Part shown: in pieces, positions 1 to 12,253 of the stretch
Layout of the letters: each line of letters starts with the position of its first letter
How positions within the stretch are numbered: the stretch's first letter is position 1
From: Castanea sativa
Lineage: Eukaryota; Streptophyta; Magnoliopsida; Fagales; Fagaceae
Assembly (NCBI RefSeq): GCF_040712315.1
Contig: NC_134022.1
Location: 4,278,001 to 4,342,000, forward strand
Reading direction: 5' to 3'
DNA length: 64,000 nt
Position numbers and translations under genes: made by a program
Notes under the pieces: model-generated
Seen by the model: the letters and a program-made list of their open reading frames with translations, nothing else
What the model was told of the DNA's origin: nothing
Databases searched by the model: none

Positions 1-1913
1 AATCTGCTCCAAGTGATTTAGCTAACTCCAAGCCTTGAAGTGGGCCTTCATATTCGGCTTCATTATTGATTGTTTGGAACTATAGATGGACGGCGTACTC
101 TAGATGATCCCCTTTTGGTGATTGTAATATTATCCAATTCCTCCTGTATGCTGTATGGATGAACCATCCATATGGACGACCCACTATTTTGCCCCTAGTC
201 TTCATTCTGCTGATTACTAGTAAGAGTGAATTCAGCAATGAAGTCTATAAGGACTTAAGCTTTTATTGCTTCTCTTGGTCTATATCACACATTGAATTCA
301 CTAAGTTCCACTACCCATTGGATCAATTGCCCAGCGGCCTCTAGCTTATTCATAGTTTTCTTTAATAAGTGATTTGTTAGGACGTTAATTACATAAGCTT
401 GGAAATAAGGCCTGAGCTTTCTTGTTGCTGTCACCAATGAAAATGCTAATTTTTCCATTAGTGGATATCGTCCTTCAGCTAATTTTAAAGCATTGCTGGT
501 GTAGTAGATGGGCTTTTATACCTTTCCCTCTTCTCTGATCAAGGCCGAGCTCATTGCATAAGTGGACACCTCTAAGTAGAGATACAATTCTTCACCTGGT
601 TAGGACGGCTTGACAACAGAGTTGAAGCGAGATAAGCCTTCAAATCTTCAAATGCTTGTTGGCACTCGTCCGTCCATTCAAATGCTTTCCTTAATAATTT
701 GAAAAATGGAAAACACTTGCCAATAGCTTTTGAAACAAACCTGTTAAGGGCAGCTACTCGTCCAGTGAGGCTCTATACATCCTTGATATTCTTTGGGGGC
801 TCCTTGTTCAAGATTGCTTGGATTTTATCAAGGTTTGCTTCAATCCCTCTCTGTGAAACCGTAAAACCAAGGAATTTTCTTGATGCAACTCCAAAGGCAC
901 ATTTCCTTAGATTCAACTTCATCTTATATCGTCTAAGTGTATCAAAGGTTTCTTAAAGGTTGTCCAGATGTTGTGTCTCCCTCATGCTTTTGACCAGCAT
1001 GTCATCCATGTACACTTCAACGTTTCGCCCAATTTGTGGATGAAACATATGATTGACTAGCCTCTGGTAGATAGCTCCTACATTTTTCAAGCCAAACAAC
1101 ATTACTTTGTAACAAAACAAACCTTGACTTATGATGAAGTATGTTTTCTTCTAGTCTGCCTCATCCATCTTAATCTGGTTATACCTTGAGAATGCATCCA
1201 TGAAGCTGAGCAGTTGGTGTCTAGCTATTGAGTCCACTAGCTGATCAATTCATGGAAGAGGATAGCTATCCTTGGGGCATACCTTGTTAATTTCTGTGAA
1301 GTGCACGCACATCTTCCATTTTTCATTAGCCTTTTTTTACCTTCACTACATTAGCTAGCCAATCATGGTAGTAAACTTCGCGGACAAACTCTGTGGTGAC
1401 TAACTTATGAACTTCTTCTTTGATGGCATAATCTCATTTTGGGGTAAACACTCTCTTCTTGTGACGGGCGGGCTTGTAAGACGGGGACACATTTAAACGA
1501 TGAGTAATCACACTTGAGTTAATCACAGGCATGTCTTTATGGCTCCAAGCAAAAACATCCGTGCTCTTTTTAAGGAATCCGACGAGATCCTGCTTCGTCT
1601 TCTCCCCCATACTTGTCCCAACCCTAGTAAACTTCTCAGGGTTGGACTCGTCCAAAGGTACATCTTCCAATACTTCAATCGGCTCAGCCAATGTTCTTCT
1701 CTCTTTAATGTTCATCTGCTCGTCCATGGCTAACATCGCCGAGTAACATTCTCTAGCAGCTAGTTGATCTCCTTGCACTTCCCCAATGCCATACTCTGTT
1801 GAGAATTTGATGGACAAGTGGTAGGTGGATGTTGTAGCCCTCCAATTGTTCAAAGTTGGTTGTCCAATGATGGCTTTGTATGAGGATGAATAGTCCACAA
1901 CAAGGAAATTCAC
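1..1913 (-). pseudogene. Ty3/gypsy pol remnant (RT to RNase H), decayed
   Basis: This is the pol part of an LTR retrotransposon on the minus strand, continuing beyond the left edge. The best open piece (1434-1913, 159 codons) reads from the end of the protease region into the start of reverse transcriptase, with the pre-RT motif VFAWSHKDMP and the following HRLNVSP. Below 1430 the minus strand still shows RT-like text (DYAIKEEVHKL, then VYYHDWLANVV) but is broken by many stops and frameshifts. At positions 1-60 the translation gives an NNEAEYEG-like motif, typical of the extra plant-type RNase H of the Tat lineage of Ty3/gypsy. The same order of domains is seen at 59591-63982, so both belong to the same broad group. 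The element cannot encode a working polyprotein. Confidence 0.85.
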
Positions 1914-3706
1914 TTTCTTATTGATTTGTCATGGGTAAGGGCCAACCACGACTGGCAAGGAGATGGTGCCAACTGGTAGAACCTTCATTCCTCCAAATTC
2001 GATTAACAGCACATTCACTGGATGAAGTAATTCCTTGTTAATCTTCATTTGCTAGAAGGCTGGATAGTAGAGGATGTCTGCTGAACTCCCATTGTCTATT
2101 AACACCCTTCTAGTTGTATAATTTGCAATCGCCAAAGTGATGACAATTGCATTGTCATGAGGATGGTGTAGTCGTCTTGCATCTTCATCCATGAAAACAA
2201 TGGCAAGCTCGTCTTCTTAGATCATCCTTGGTGGTCATCCAGATAATTGAACATTCTGGACTACCCGCAGATAGGTCTTCTTATTTTGGACGAGCTTCCA
2301 GTTGATGTGTCCCCTACAATGATCCTTATTTCTCCAAGCAGTTGACGCATTGGTTCTTTAGATTTGCCTTTCATTGGCTGCCTTTCGTCTTTGTGGTCTC
2401 GTCCAAGGAAATTTTTTAACTTTCTCTGCTTAATGAGAACTTCAATCTGCTGCTTCAAGTCATAACACTCGTTCGTATCATATCTATGATCTCGGTGGAA
2501 ACAATAGTACTTGCTTTAGTTCCGCTTGCTAGGATCTCCTTTCATCCTCTCGAGCCATTTCAAGGATATGTTGTCTTTAATCTGCATCAACACTTGATCA
2601 AGCGGAGTATTTAGGGGGGTGTAGTTGGAGTATTGTCCTGAGGACAACCTTGATTTCTTGCTGCCACGATCCCTTTTCTCCCCTACTTTGGCCTTCTTTG
2701 GACGAGGATCTTGCTCTGGATGGTGTACATAACCATTTTCTGGTCGTTTTCCTTTCTTCTATTTTTTGGCAATAATCGTGTCTTCAGCATTCATGAAACT
2801 TTGGGCTGAATGTATCAACTCAGCCATCGTCTGTGGCTCTTGGTCATACAGCTTATGGATGAACAAGTGTGAATTGATTCCATTGTAGAAAGCTGCTAAG
2901 AGGATCTTGTCATCCATCTTGTCCACCAATAGGGATTCCTTGTTAAAACGACTAAGAAAAGTACGCAGACTTTTGTTTTCTCCTTGTTCTATGTTTAACA
3001 ATTTGGACGAGTAACACTTCTGCCTTTGTCCCCCTACAAAGTTGTTCACGAACAACTTACTTAACTCCTGGAACGAGGTTATAGTGTTTGGTGGTAGCTT
3101 ACCAAACCATACTCTGGCTATGCCTTTCAACGTGGTAGGAAAGGCTCTGCACATGATTTCGTCTAGAACACCTTGGAGATGCATAGTTGTCTTGAATATG
3201 GCAATGTGATCATAATGATCCCACGTTCCATCATATGAGTCCAAGATAGGCATTTTGAATTTGGAGGGTAAGGGGTGACTTGTGATGGTCGTGATGAAGA
3301 GAGAATCAGTTCTCTGGACGAGGTCATCCACGTGATTTGCCCTCCTCATGGAGTCCTTCATCTCCTCTATGGCTCTTTTCATTTGATCCATCTCTCTCTC
3401 CAAGTGTGATACTCTACAAGTGACAGTTCCTCCAGAATGATCTCTTCCTTCATCGTCATTTTCAGCCCATTCATTCTCTTAATTTTGCCCGTGCTCCCCC
3501 CCACGGCACTGTCGACAGTCCCTATTAACTTCTCTAGTTAACTCTTAGTTTTGTTGCTTCAAGTCTGCTATTGCAGTGACCATGGACTGCAACTATTCCT
3601 AGATAGTTAGTGGCAATGGTCGTGCTGGTGCATGGTTTGGGTGGCTGGAGGCGTTTCCACTCTCCTGGTGTTCTGGACTAGTAGCCATTGACCTAGTCCG
3701 AACCAT
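1914..3706 (-). pseudogene. Ty3/gypsy gag and protease remnant
   Basis: This is the upstream half of the same minus-strand retrotransposon. The likely Gag start is the ATG at 3704-3706 (reading MVRTRSMATS), but several stops follow within 70 codons. The open stretch 2759-3403 (214 codons) is a typical retrotransposon gag domain: a coiled-coil start, then KFKMPILDSYDGTWDH and FVNNFVGGQRQ, with many charged residues. Near 2050-2110 the frame gives LIDNGSSADILYY, an aspartic-protease active site in which DNG replaces the usual DTG; this is common in plant gypsy elements. Stops and frame changes between these pieces show that the copy is dead. Confidence 0.85.
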
Positions 3707-3787
3707 GTCGCCATTTTGTCTTGGAAAGCTAAGAGGTTAACACTTAGAAACTTTACTCATTACTCCCCCCACAGACGGTGTCAACTA

Positions 3788-4370
3788 ATGATGCACGAAA
3801 ATAAATAAGCTGGAATGCTTCGGGCTATGGTGATGGTTGTAGGTCCTTAAAGGAAAGAAAGAACTGTCAAGGGTGATCGGTGTAACTCGGCCAAGGAACG
3901 TCCGATAGTTAAGTCAGTTTTCTCTCTAGAACACAATGATGGGAAATAATGAATGATTGAACTTACCTTGGGTGAATGAGACTTGCTCCTTTTATAGATT
4001 ATAGAAAGTTAGAAGTGGGTCTACTTGTTCGGATCCACCACCATCATGGGTGATGTGTGTGGTTAGTGGAGATAATGGGGTACATAAAGCAGATTACGAG
4101 AAATCCCTTCCACGTTTTACGAGTAGTGCATCATGGTCTGATTGTATGGAACTCTTTTGAGAACTTTCTCGTAGAATTCACTGTCTTCTAGTCGTCCATG
4201 CTTTTGAGTCATGGATGACCTTCTTGAAATTGGATGGCTTTATTACCTATGAATGAGTTGTATTTCCACCTATGATGCTCACCCTGAGTTCTTTTTTCTC
4301 CACAAGGCTTTTAGGACGTTGTCTAGTTATGGACAACAACTATGGACAAGTTGACCTTAGATTGATCCCC
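3788..4370 (-). repeat. Probable 5' LTR of the left gypsy element
   Basis: Just upstream (minus sense) of gag, positions 3765-3790 read as a leader resembling the usual GACACCGTCTGTGGGG primer-binding-site region. Beyond it, AT-rich non-coding sequence fits an LTR. On the minus strand a TATAAAAG box lies near 3990-3997, a plausible U3/R promoter. The outer boundary near the AAT microsatellite at 4373 is not resolved; no second LTR is in the window for comparison. Confidence 0.5.
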
Positions 4371-4372
4371 AC

Positions 4373-4373
4373 C

Positions 4374-4436
<63 letters not shown>
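4373..4436. repeat. (AAT)n microsatellite
   Basis: About 21 uninterrupted AAT triplets, abutting the outer end of the presumed LTR. No function is implied. Confidence 0.95.
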
Positions 4437-4437
<1 letters not shown>

Positions 4438-5443
4438 TATTAAATATTATTATTATTATTTATGCTATTAATATTATTAAAAATATTTTTAATTAAATAG
4501 ATATTTACCATTAATTAAAATAATTTGGTTGAAGTTTGAAAATGCAAAGCACATTTGTTAATATATATTTATTTTGGCATCTAAAAACTATCTATCAATA
4601 TGGTTACCAAACGAAAGTAACAACTTCAAAATAAGAAGAAAGAAGGCTAAGTATGAATGTTAAATATTTGAGTTCTTTTATAATTAATTAAAAAAAAATT
4701 TATTGAAACAACCTGAAAAACAGCAATATAAAAGAACTCACAGGCTATCAATAGCCAAGTACAGCTTCCAATAATTGAAAAAATTTAGATTTAGATTGAT
4801 TTTGGTACTAATTTGATCAAATTATTCAGCCACTAGTCCCAAATTTCATGCCATAACAGATAAATTATTTACTCAAACTACAAGAAAGCAAAATCTTATA
4901 AGATGACAAAGATTATAGGAAGAAGCATCTTAATTGTAATAAGTTACTAAAAGTCTTTTTTTTTTTTTAAATCAAATATTAAATTATGAAGTTAGATTTG
5001 TCTTAAAAACCTACATCATCTGCTGACCACCGCTTGGGTTATTGACTTCCAAACATTTGGCATCAAATTACAAATAAATCCAAATACTTAAATGATCAAA
5101 ACACCATCTTACTAGAAGCTTAAAAAAGAAATTGAAAATTAAACCCTCCCCAAAAAAGTTCATGTGCAACCATCCCAATCATTATAATAAAATTGATCTA
5201 ATTCTTATTACAATCTACGTAATCATAGCTACCTCTATTATTAATTAGTATAATGGTTCCGATTTCTATAAGGCTTGGACAAAAAGAGCTTGAAATGTAA
5301 AGATTATCTGACTTTTCCATTTTTTAACAGCTTATATATATTACCATTCTTTTTTCTTTTAGAAACATATTACCATTCATGTTTGTTGGGGGAGACAACA
5401 TTTTCGGAGACTTTAATTGAATGATTAATATAATATGGAAAAA

Positions 5444-5616
5444 GTTAACAAATGTCTTAAGAACATTGGTTTAGGAAATATTTTTAGAAGCTTTATATGA
5501 GAAAAGAAAAAAAAAACAATTGATTTTTTTGATAGCTTTTATATATTTTTCATGAAAGTGGTATCAAAACTTTTTTTAAATAGTCCATTAACAAATACTT
5601 TAATACACCTGTTAAT
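5444..5616. repeat. Small MITE, copy 1
   Basis: A ~170-bp unit whose ends are inverted repeats: it opens with GTTAACAAATGTCTTAAGAA and closes with the imperfect reverse complement around ACACCTGTTAAT. A sister copy lies at 6410-6576. AT-rich, no coding capacity. Confidence 0.55.
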
Positions 5617-6409
5617 AGTACCCTTATATATAAGAGTATCAACTGACCAAAAAAAAACCCTTACCTATATGTTTTGGACTTAATTATATTAAATTAATCA
5701 CGGACTCTTATTATTATTATTTATAGTTTTAAAAATTGGAACAGTCTAAAAACCGAAAAATGACCTAGTTCTTGATTTTTTTTGGTTCTTGACCCATTTT
5801 TTACTAGACCGATTCTAAGTTGAATTGACTGGTTGAATCCTGTTTTTAAAACAATGTTATTATTTGATGTAAAGTTTCACCAAATAACTAACCACATTAC
5901 TCATTCATAAATATTTCAAACAATATTGCTATCAGCAATCGCAATTGCATTTGAAACCCCAACCAATATATCTGAACAATATTCCAACAACCTTTCATTA
6001 AGTGAAGCCACTAATTTGGGCCCTTCCATCACAATTATTAATGGCCCATTAATTAAGTGCATATTTCTTTGTACTTCGCCAAGAAATGTTCCTAATCTAA
6101 GATACAAAATACAACCCCACTCAACTTTTGTTAGGAATTGTTATCAGAAAATAATTAACATAGTGTCTGGAGCCAATAGGGAACCCAAGCCCCAAGTGCT
6201 GGGTAGGTGGCCTCTTCGGTCTTCTTTTGTAGGGTGGCTTCTTTTCTAAGGTTCATTTCAATTTTTAGCTAAATAAGTATAGAGAGTAGAGACATAGGAA
6301 AAAATCACAAGGTGATAAATTATAATGGTCCGGTTAATGAATAGGTTTAGATATTTGTTAATAAAATATTTTAGAAAACTCTCAATTCCACTTTTATGAG
6401 AAAGGTCAT

Positions 6410-6576
6410 GTTAACGGATATTTTAAAGCATTTGTTTATAAATTATTTTATGAAGGTTTTGAAACCACTTTTATATTATAAGAAATATAAAAATTGTTAA
6501 AAAAATCAACTACTTTTTTTCTCATAATTATTTTTTAAATAGTTCTTAAATCAGTACTCTTACGGCATCTGTTAAC
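6410..6576. repeat. Small MITE, copy 2
   Basis: Related to the copy at 5444-5616 by its ends: GTTAACGGATATTTTAAAGC on the left and GGCATCTGTTAAC on the right, forming an inverted repeat. Non-coding. The superfamily was not determined. Confidence 0.55.
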
Positions 6577-7875
6577 TTTTCTTTTATGAAAAATATAAAA
6601 AGTGGTAAAAAATTGGTTCTTAAAGTATTTTCTAAACGCATACTTTAACAAAATCTAGTTATTATTATTAAGTAAAAAGAATGATATTAGATTGTTAGTA
6701 GTGAATCTAAATCAGAACCAATAAAAAAAACTTATCAACTCAATTGTTTTAAGGCAGTAAGATTAATCTTTTTATGCTGTAGTGAATGAACCAAACCTCC
6801 TAAAGTTTGTCTGTAAACCCTGTGTTTTCTTTGTGTATCAAAATATAATAGCGTGTTTCTTGAATAAATTCACGTCAAACTTCAGTGCCGTGCTTAAACG
6901 ATATATTATTGTCCTTGATATTTGGATTATTTTGGGAAGCCTAGTCAAACACAAAATTAATTACTACTATATTTTTATTGCATGTTATGTCTCTAAGTGA
7001 AAGAAACATGAAGTGGATTCAAGCTCAGCTCATTGGAACCTTTAACAAATGGAAGAGTATTTTTTGTAAGATGACATTAAAGAAAAAGAAAAAAAAAATT
7101 CGTAACTCTTTTTTAGGACCAAAAACAATAGTAAATGACACCACTGGCCACGGAATTGAAAAAGAAAAAATCACATATATCAATTTTGAGGGTAAGAATT
7201 TGGTCCATTGTTCAGTTGCACTAGATCCATTCGGATGATGCCATATGTCCACTGTTGGATATGTGTTATCATTTTGATGGGTCCAATGCAACTGGACACT
7301 AAACCAAACCCAAGTCCCAATTTCAATGGATTGGTAATAAATTACCAATTGTTTTAAAAGTTTAAACAGTTAGAAAATAATATATTTAATTAATATTCGA
7401 ATAATTAGTCTAGTAGTTTCTCAACAACAAAAAAATAAATTTAGTAGTTTCCACACCTTATGAGAACCATGAGTGCAGTTCAAATCTTCTAAACAACACC
7501 TTGAAACTATTTCAAAGAATTCTTCCATATAATTACTTTGTGGAAGACAAAGGACTACACACACCAACACATTAAGGATCACTATTAAGGCTTTGTAAAA
7601 CAAAATAGTCTTTGAAAATCTAATTGAACAATAATTGAGGCATATGAAACTCATCACCTTGCTTAGATCTTTGTCAATGGCTTCAAAAACCAATGAGAAG
7701 AGATTTTGGCATTGGTCAAATATAAAATGGGGGTACATGTTAACAACATATTCCAATGTTTATTAAACGTTTCTCTCAATGGCGACGCATGTGAAATAAA
7801 GCCAAAACCAATTATCCCCATATGAATATGTTGATACTCATTTTGGAAAAGCCCAACAACAGGAAGAAGCACAAC

Positions 7876-9332
7876 AGTATGGCCTGGAAAGAGTTAGTAG
7901 GATTGAGAGAAAACCCATTTAGTCCGAGTGGTAGGAATAATGGGTCATGGGCCTATAAGGTAAACAAATGGGCCTTGAGGAAAGCAAATGGGCCCAAAGG
8001 AGCCCAAAGAAAGAAGTAGTAAACTCATGGGCATTATATGATGTAGAAGAGTAAGAATAGACCACAGCAGACCCGAAGTAATGAATTAAGAAAGTAAGGG
8101 ATTGATGGAAAGCCCATGAACCCCAAGGATGAAGGATATGGTAATTGGGCCAGGGAAGCCCAAAAGAGTTAGTAAAATCCCATAGGAATGTAGAATTGGA
8201 AAATGGGCCGAGGATGCCCAAAGAAAAAAAGAAATGGACCAAAGAAGCCCATAAGCAACGTAATGAGCCAAGAAAACCCAAAGTAGCATAAGTATGAGCC
8301 CAATGACTAAACTGAGACATTGTAAGCAACTGAGAGAAGAATATACAGTAGGCCCAAAAGATGCCCAGTAGGCATGGATCAAATGGCGTCGCGATAGGAA
8401 TAACAGAATGGCATGGCAAGAATACTGGCAGGCCAACGGAAAGAGCAAACAATGGGCTAAAAGGGAGAAAAACCCATATTCAAACAAGGCTCAGCCCTAG
8501 GAGGAAGCAAGCCATAAAGAATGGAGGATCAGAAAACATTTCACGCCATAAGAAGTCAAGAATAAGCAGCAGAATGTGCAGACGAACCTCCAGTCCATGG
8601 CAAACGCATTAGCAACAGACAAACTTTGGATATACACGGAAGTAGAGCACGTACAAGACCCAGGCACCACCAACCTGTACCCAACCAATACAGGAGTGGT
8701 AGGTCATGGGTCAGAGGTAAGAGAGGGTATGGTCTAGCGGTGAGGAGAAGGGAAAGCCTATTCTGGGATTTCCTCTCAAACTCTTTTAGGGGAAAATGTC
8801 TTGCTGGGATGACATTCCGCCCAAAAAAGGGAAGGATGAGTTGGAACCACTAGGTACATGTCATGAGGGATAGCAAGAGAGAATACCCACAATATGGAGG
8901 ATAAGAATGCCACGATGAACAAGCAAACAAAATAGTTTTCTTTGTCTGGTAATGGGAAGTGGCATGGCCAGCACAAGTAAGTGGTGGTGGCTAGGCAACT
9001 GAAAAACCAGTGAGTGATCAAGAAGGACACCCAAATCTAGACAAAAGTAGTTAAAGGGTAAAATGGTAAAAAAAGTCATAGCAAGCAGTATATAAAGGGC
9101 TCTTGCTGTGCACAGTATTATCATCGTAATAGTAGAAACCATTAGGAGAGAATCACAGCATCACCACAACATTGCACAAGTAAGCACTAAGAAAGAAAAG
9201 AAAAAGAGAATCAGGAAGAAAAAGAGAGTGTAGAATGGCAGGCATACACCAGTAGGCTAATCCCTTCTCTCCCTCTAAAAGCATACTTTCTGTTAAGGAT
9301 AAAGGATTCATTTGGGCATAAACAATCCAGGC
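7876..9332 (+). repeat. LTR-like block, probable solo LTR or TRIM-like element
   Basis: This segment differs from its flanks. It is less AT-rich and full of short TGGGCC and AAGCCCA repeats. It contains a TATATAAAG box at 9089-9097, followed ~30 bp later by sequence that could be a transcription start. It ends exactly where homology of the neighbouring proteasome pseudogene stops (9333), so it probably inserted into, or recombined with, that gene. No protein of a retrotransposon is encoded. I could not find clean TG...CA ends or a target duplication, so the solo-LTR reading is an inference. Confidence 0.45.
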
Positions 9333-10029
9333 CCGATATAGGAGTACACGCATGCATTTCTCCAGCAACTTAACACCATCCTCAAAGCTCAAGTTATCAT
9401 GCCACTCATCATGAAGAATTGGCCTTGCAAGGTGATTCCCAAATCCAATGGCCACATGGTTTTCCTCAAAATTTATGCCTATCATGCTGACCTAGATAAG
9501 AATCACAAATTATAGATCGATTAATATCCTTAAATGAAAATTTCTTACAGTTCTACAACAAATAAAAGGTATAGTTGAGGTTTACCATGCCAAGGTATTT
9601 CTGTCCATTTTTCACTCCACCAAGTATAAGTGAATTCCATAGTGAATTGAACTTGTTACGCCTGTTATACATCACTCAGGTTAAATAGCTGTGCACCTCT
9701 TTAGGACCTAAAGAGTTCTCGATCGTCATCCCACATGTTGCCATATAGACTGCAAAAATAATCCCCGATACCAACAATCACATAGCAAGAAGTAGAAAAC
9801 AATACAAGAAAACACAAATACCCAGAAAAGATAACAAGGAAGGGACAAAAATTGTGATGTTCCAGCTTTTGCTACTTTCCAAGTACTTTTTTCCTGTTAG
9901 AATAATCTGCTTACATTAGCTCATCAAGATAACGTAGAATCTCCTGAAAAATCACTAATTTCTCCACTTGCACCAAGAAGAGAATGTTTTCCAACTGGCT
10001 TCAATCGCTCAACACTCTTGTATCGCAGG
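9333..10029 (-). pseudogene. PBG1: 20S proteasome subunit beta type-4 (PBG1-like) pseudogene
   Basis: Three consecutive exons of a proteasome beta-4 gene remain on the minus strand. Exon A (10029-9915) encodes LRYKSVERLKPVGKHSLLGA. Exon B (9749-9586) encodes GPKEVHSYLT, then VMYNRRNKF and LGGVKNGQKYLGM. Exon C (9491-9333) encodes MIGINFEENHVAIGFGNHLA through LLEKCMRVLLYR. GT-AG intron borders are kept, so this is a decayed gene copy and not a retrocopy. It is dead: one extra T in exon A breaks the frame at ISDF/QEIL, exon B has a frame change after MWDD, and an Arg codon became TGA after SYLT. The part encoding the C-terminus is missing beyond LLYR, where an LTR-like block begins. The first exon(s), including the N-terminal part of the subunit, were not found upstream. 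Confidence 0.88.
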
Positions 10030-12253
10030 CTATCATTACGATCATTTTTTATTTATAACATTATCAATCTACTGAGAAATGAGAACCATATGGACATCCC
10101 TACTACAATTGGCACTATTGTCAGCTGGCCCCAATATATTAATTTGGATTCAGATGATGTATATATTTCAAATATTTCTACTTCAATGGGAGTTTTACAA
10201 GAATAGCATGCATACAAAATGTCTGTAAATGCCATCACCCTTTTTTTCTTTTGTAAATCCAGCAACCTGATGCTTTTTATTTCTGAATTTTCACAATTTT
10301 GTTATGGACAAAAGTAACAGGGTCATATAAAATTCAGAGACATCAAGGTTCAACTGATGTTTGAGAATTGATCTGTAACAACTAAAGTTACTAAACCCCT
10401 AGCTATGAACAAGATTGCACAATAAACACTAATTTTTTTCTCCCCTTGAAACACTCATGAAATGAAAACAAAAACATAACAAAACAAGGAACCGATAAAC
10501 CCAGCAACCAAACATCGGCATCAGAGAACACAACCTAATAAAATCTCCACCAGCCAGTCCTTGGCCATTATTGACACACACGCACACTCTACTAGTATTG
10601 GGCTTCATACCCATTATAAAAATCTCAAAAACATTCAAAAATAAATGAATCAGATTAAAAAAAAAAAAAGCAATAAAAGAAATAGATAATTTCTAGTGCT
10701 ATAATATAAATGAAACAAAGGGATGATCTTTGGCAAAAGAAAAAAAAAATCATAAATTTGATTACCAGATCTAATCACCTTTGGGTGGGTAGCTGAAACA
10801 CTATTGGTTCACATTCATTCTTCGGTGGAGAGGTAACCGAAGCATCACTGGTGGCTTTTTTTTTTAGGCATGAGAGAGAGACAGAGAGAGATTCTGAGGC
10901 ATGTTCAGCTGGAAGAGAGAGAGTCAGGGAGAGTGAGTTTCTGAAATTTTTGAATAGGGGTAAGCGTGAAGAAGAGAGAGAGGAGAAATTGAAAGAGCAG
11001 AGAAAAATGAGGCTTACACGGATCACTGACGTGTCCAATTCTTGAGCATTAGATCAATTGAATTGAATGGCTAACATTAAAGAATTAGATCAATGTCAGT
11101 TCTCAACTTCAACTTCAAAAGCCATGAAAGCTTTATCACTATCAACCTCAGCTTCGACTCCAACAATTACAATGCTCATATAAACATGATTTATCCATAA
11201 TTACCAATACGCCTCCACAAATTGATGTATTTACGATTCATTTCACACATTCACAAATAAATGGATCATAATAGGTTGGTTGATATTGAGTTCTGCTTTC
11301 TGTTCTGCGTGTTTGTAATTCAATTTTTGTAAACGGTTCATCTTCAATTTTATGATCAAACTATCCTATTTTGTAGATATATCCAAATTCCACATGTTAA
11401 TGGTACTCTAGTGAAAAGGTTGCTTCTCTGCTTTATAATTTATATGCTTATGTGTTTCTGTATAGAAGCTTGGTGCTACAAATTTGATGAGGAAAATACA
11501 GAAAATCATGAACTTGAAAAAAATTGGAATTATCTCAGGAAAGGATATGGAAAGATCTTTAAGTAAAAAATTTTGTAAAACCTTCTCACTTACTCTCTCA
11601 AGTGGAATACAAGTGGGTTTTCTCAACTGTGACAACTTGTGTAGCAGCAGCTAGGTCGGATTTGTGTAGCGGCGATGGCAGTGGGTTAGCGGTGTGGTGG
11701 GTTCATGGGTCTGAGTGGATGTGAATGCTCTAAGTATGGGTGCTGCCAGCCTTATCTGCCAAGTTAATAATTAAGTGTTCAAATTAGAGTCTTTTAGTCA
11801 CTTGAGGAAGGTCTTGGTTGTGCCATATTTGAATTTGTCTCGCGCAAACTTTACTTGACTATGTGGTTAAGTACTAGAATTTGGGGATGTAAAAAAAAAA
11901 AAAAATCTATTTTACATCCTCAAAATCTATTTTATCTATTTTACTATCTAATTTTACAATTCACTCAACATCTTAGTTTCTATTTTTACATACAACTTAT
12001 TAAAATAATATAAACTACACCATCAAATAATATAAAAAACTAATTACCAAAAGAAAGAGAGTGTGAGAGGAAGAGAGAGGTTGTGAGAGATTGAAATATA
12101 TATATTTTCTTTACAACCCCATGAACAGTAAGTTGTATAAATACAAACTTACTGTTCAGGGTTGCTAAAAATTTTTAGCAACTCACACCTAGATAAGGCT
12201 CAATTTGAGTGGGTGGATTGCTAAAATAGTAACTGCGGAGATTTTACCAGTGG
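10030..12253. other. Intergenic region, transposon debris
   Basis: No supported gene. 10860-10990 is a GA-rich low-complexity run. At 11725-11733 lies an ATGCTC-TAA end like those of the Harbinger-like elements at 24061-25174 and 49912-50876. Positions 11905-12070 share recognisable AT-rich internal sequence with 49945-50075, so a relic of that family is probably present. 12120-12185 holds a self-complementary stretch around AAGTTGTATAAATACAAACTT. Confidence 0.5.

Larger units (their letters stand above)
4437..7875. other. AT-rich intergenic stretch, no gene seen
   Basis: There is no convincing coding region. Open frames are short and not conserved-looking; a minus-strand 63-codon frame at 5916-6107 is unrecognised. 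The stretch contains poly(A/T) runs and two small related MITE copies, listed separately. Confidence 0.6.

Noticed and set aside
5916..6249. Overlapping open frames on both strands (63 and 107 codons), one reading EGPKLVASLNERLLEYC
   Set aside because: Looks vaguely protein-like, but no family was recognised, the frame is short, and the surroundings are transposon debris.
7421..7872. Minus-strand 111- and 69-codon frames
   Set aside because: AT-rich, no recognised motif and no splice or promoter context.
7919..8487. Minus-strand open frames of 177 and 133 codons with repeated WA.LGFLGPL text
   Set aside because: They translate short TGGGCC/AAGCCCA repeats of an LTR-like block; overlapping frames give similar text, a sign of repeats and not of coding.
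10775..11045. Open frames over a GA/CT-rich tract (87 and 64 codons)
   Set aside because: Low-complexity translation (RERERE and SLSLSL-like) on both strands; no gene evidence.
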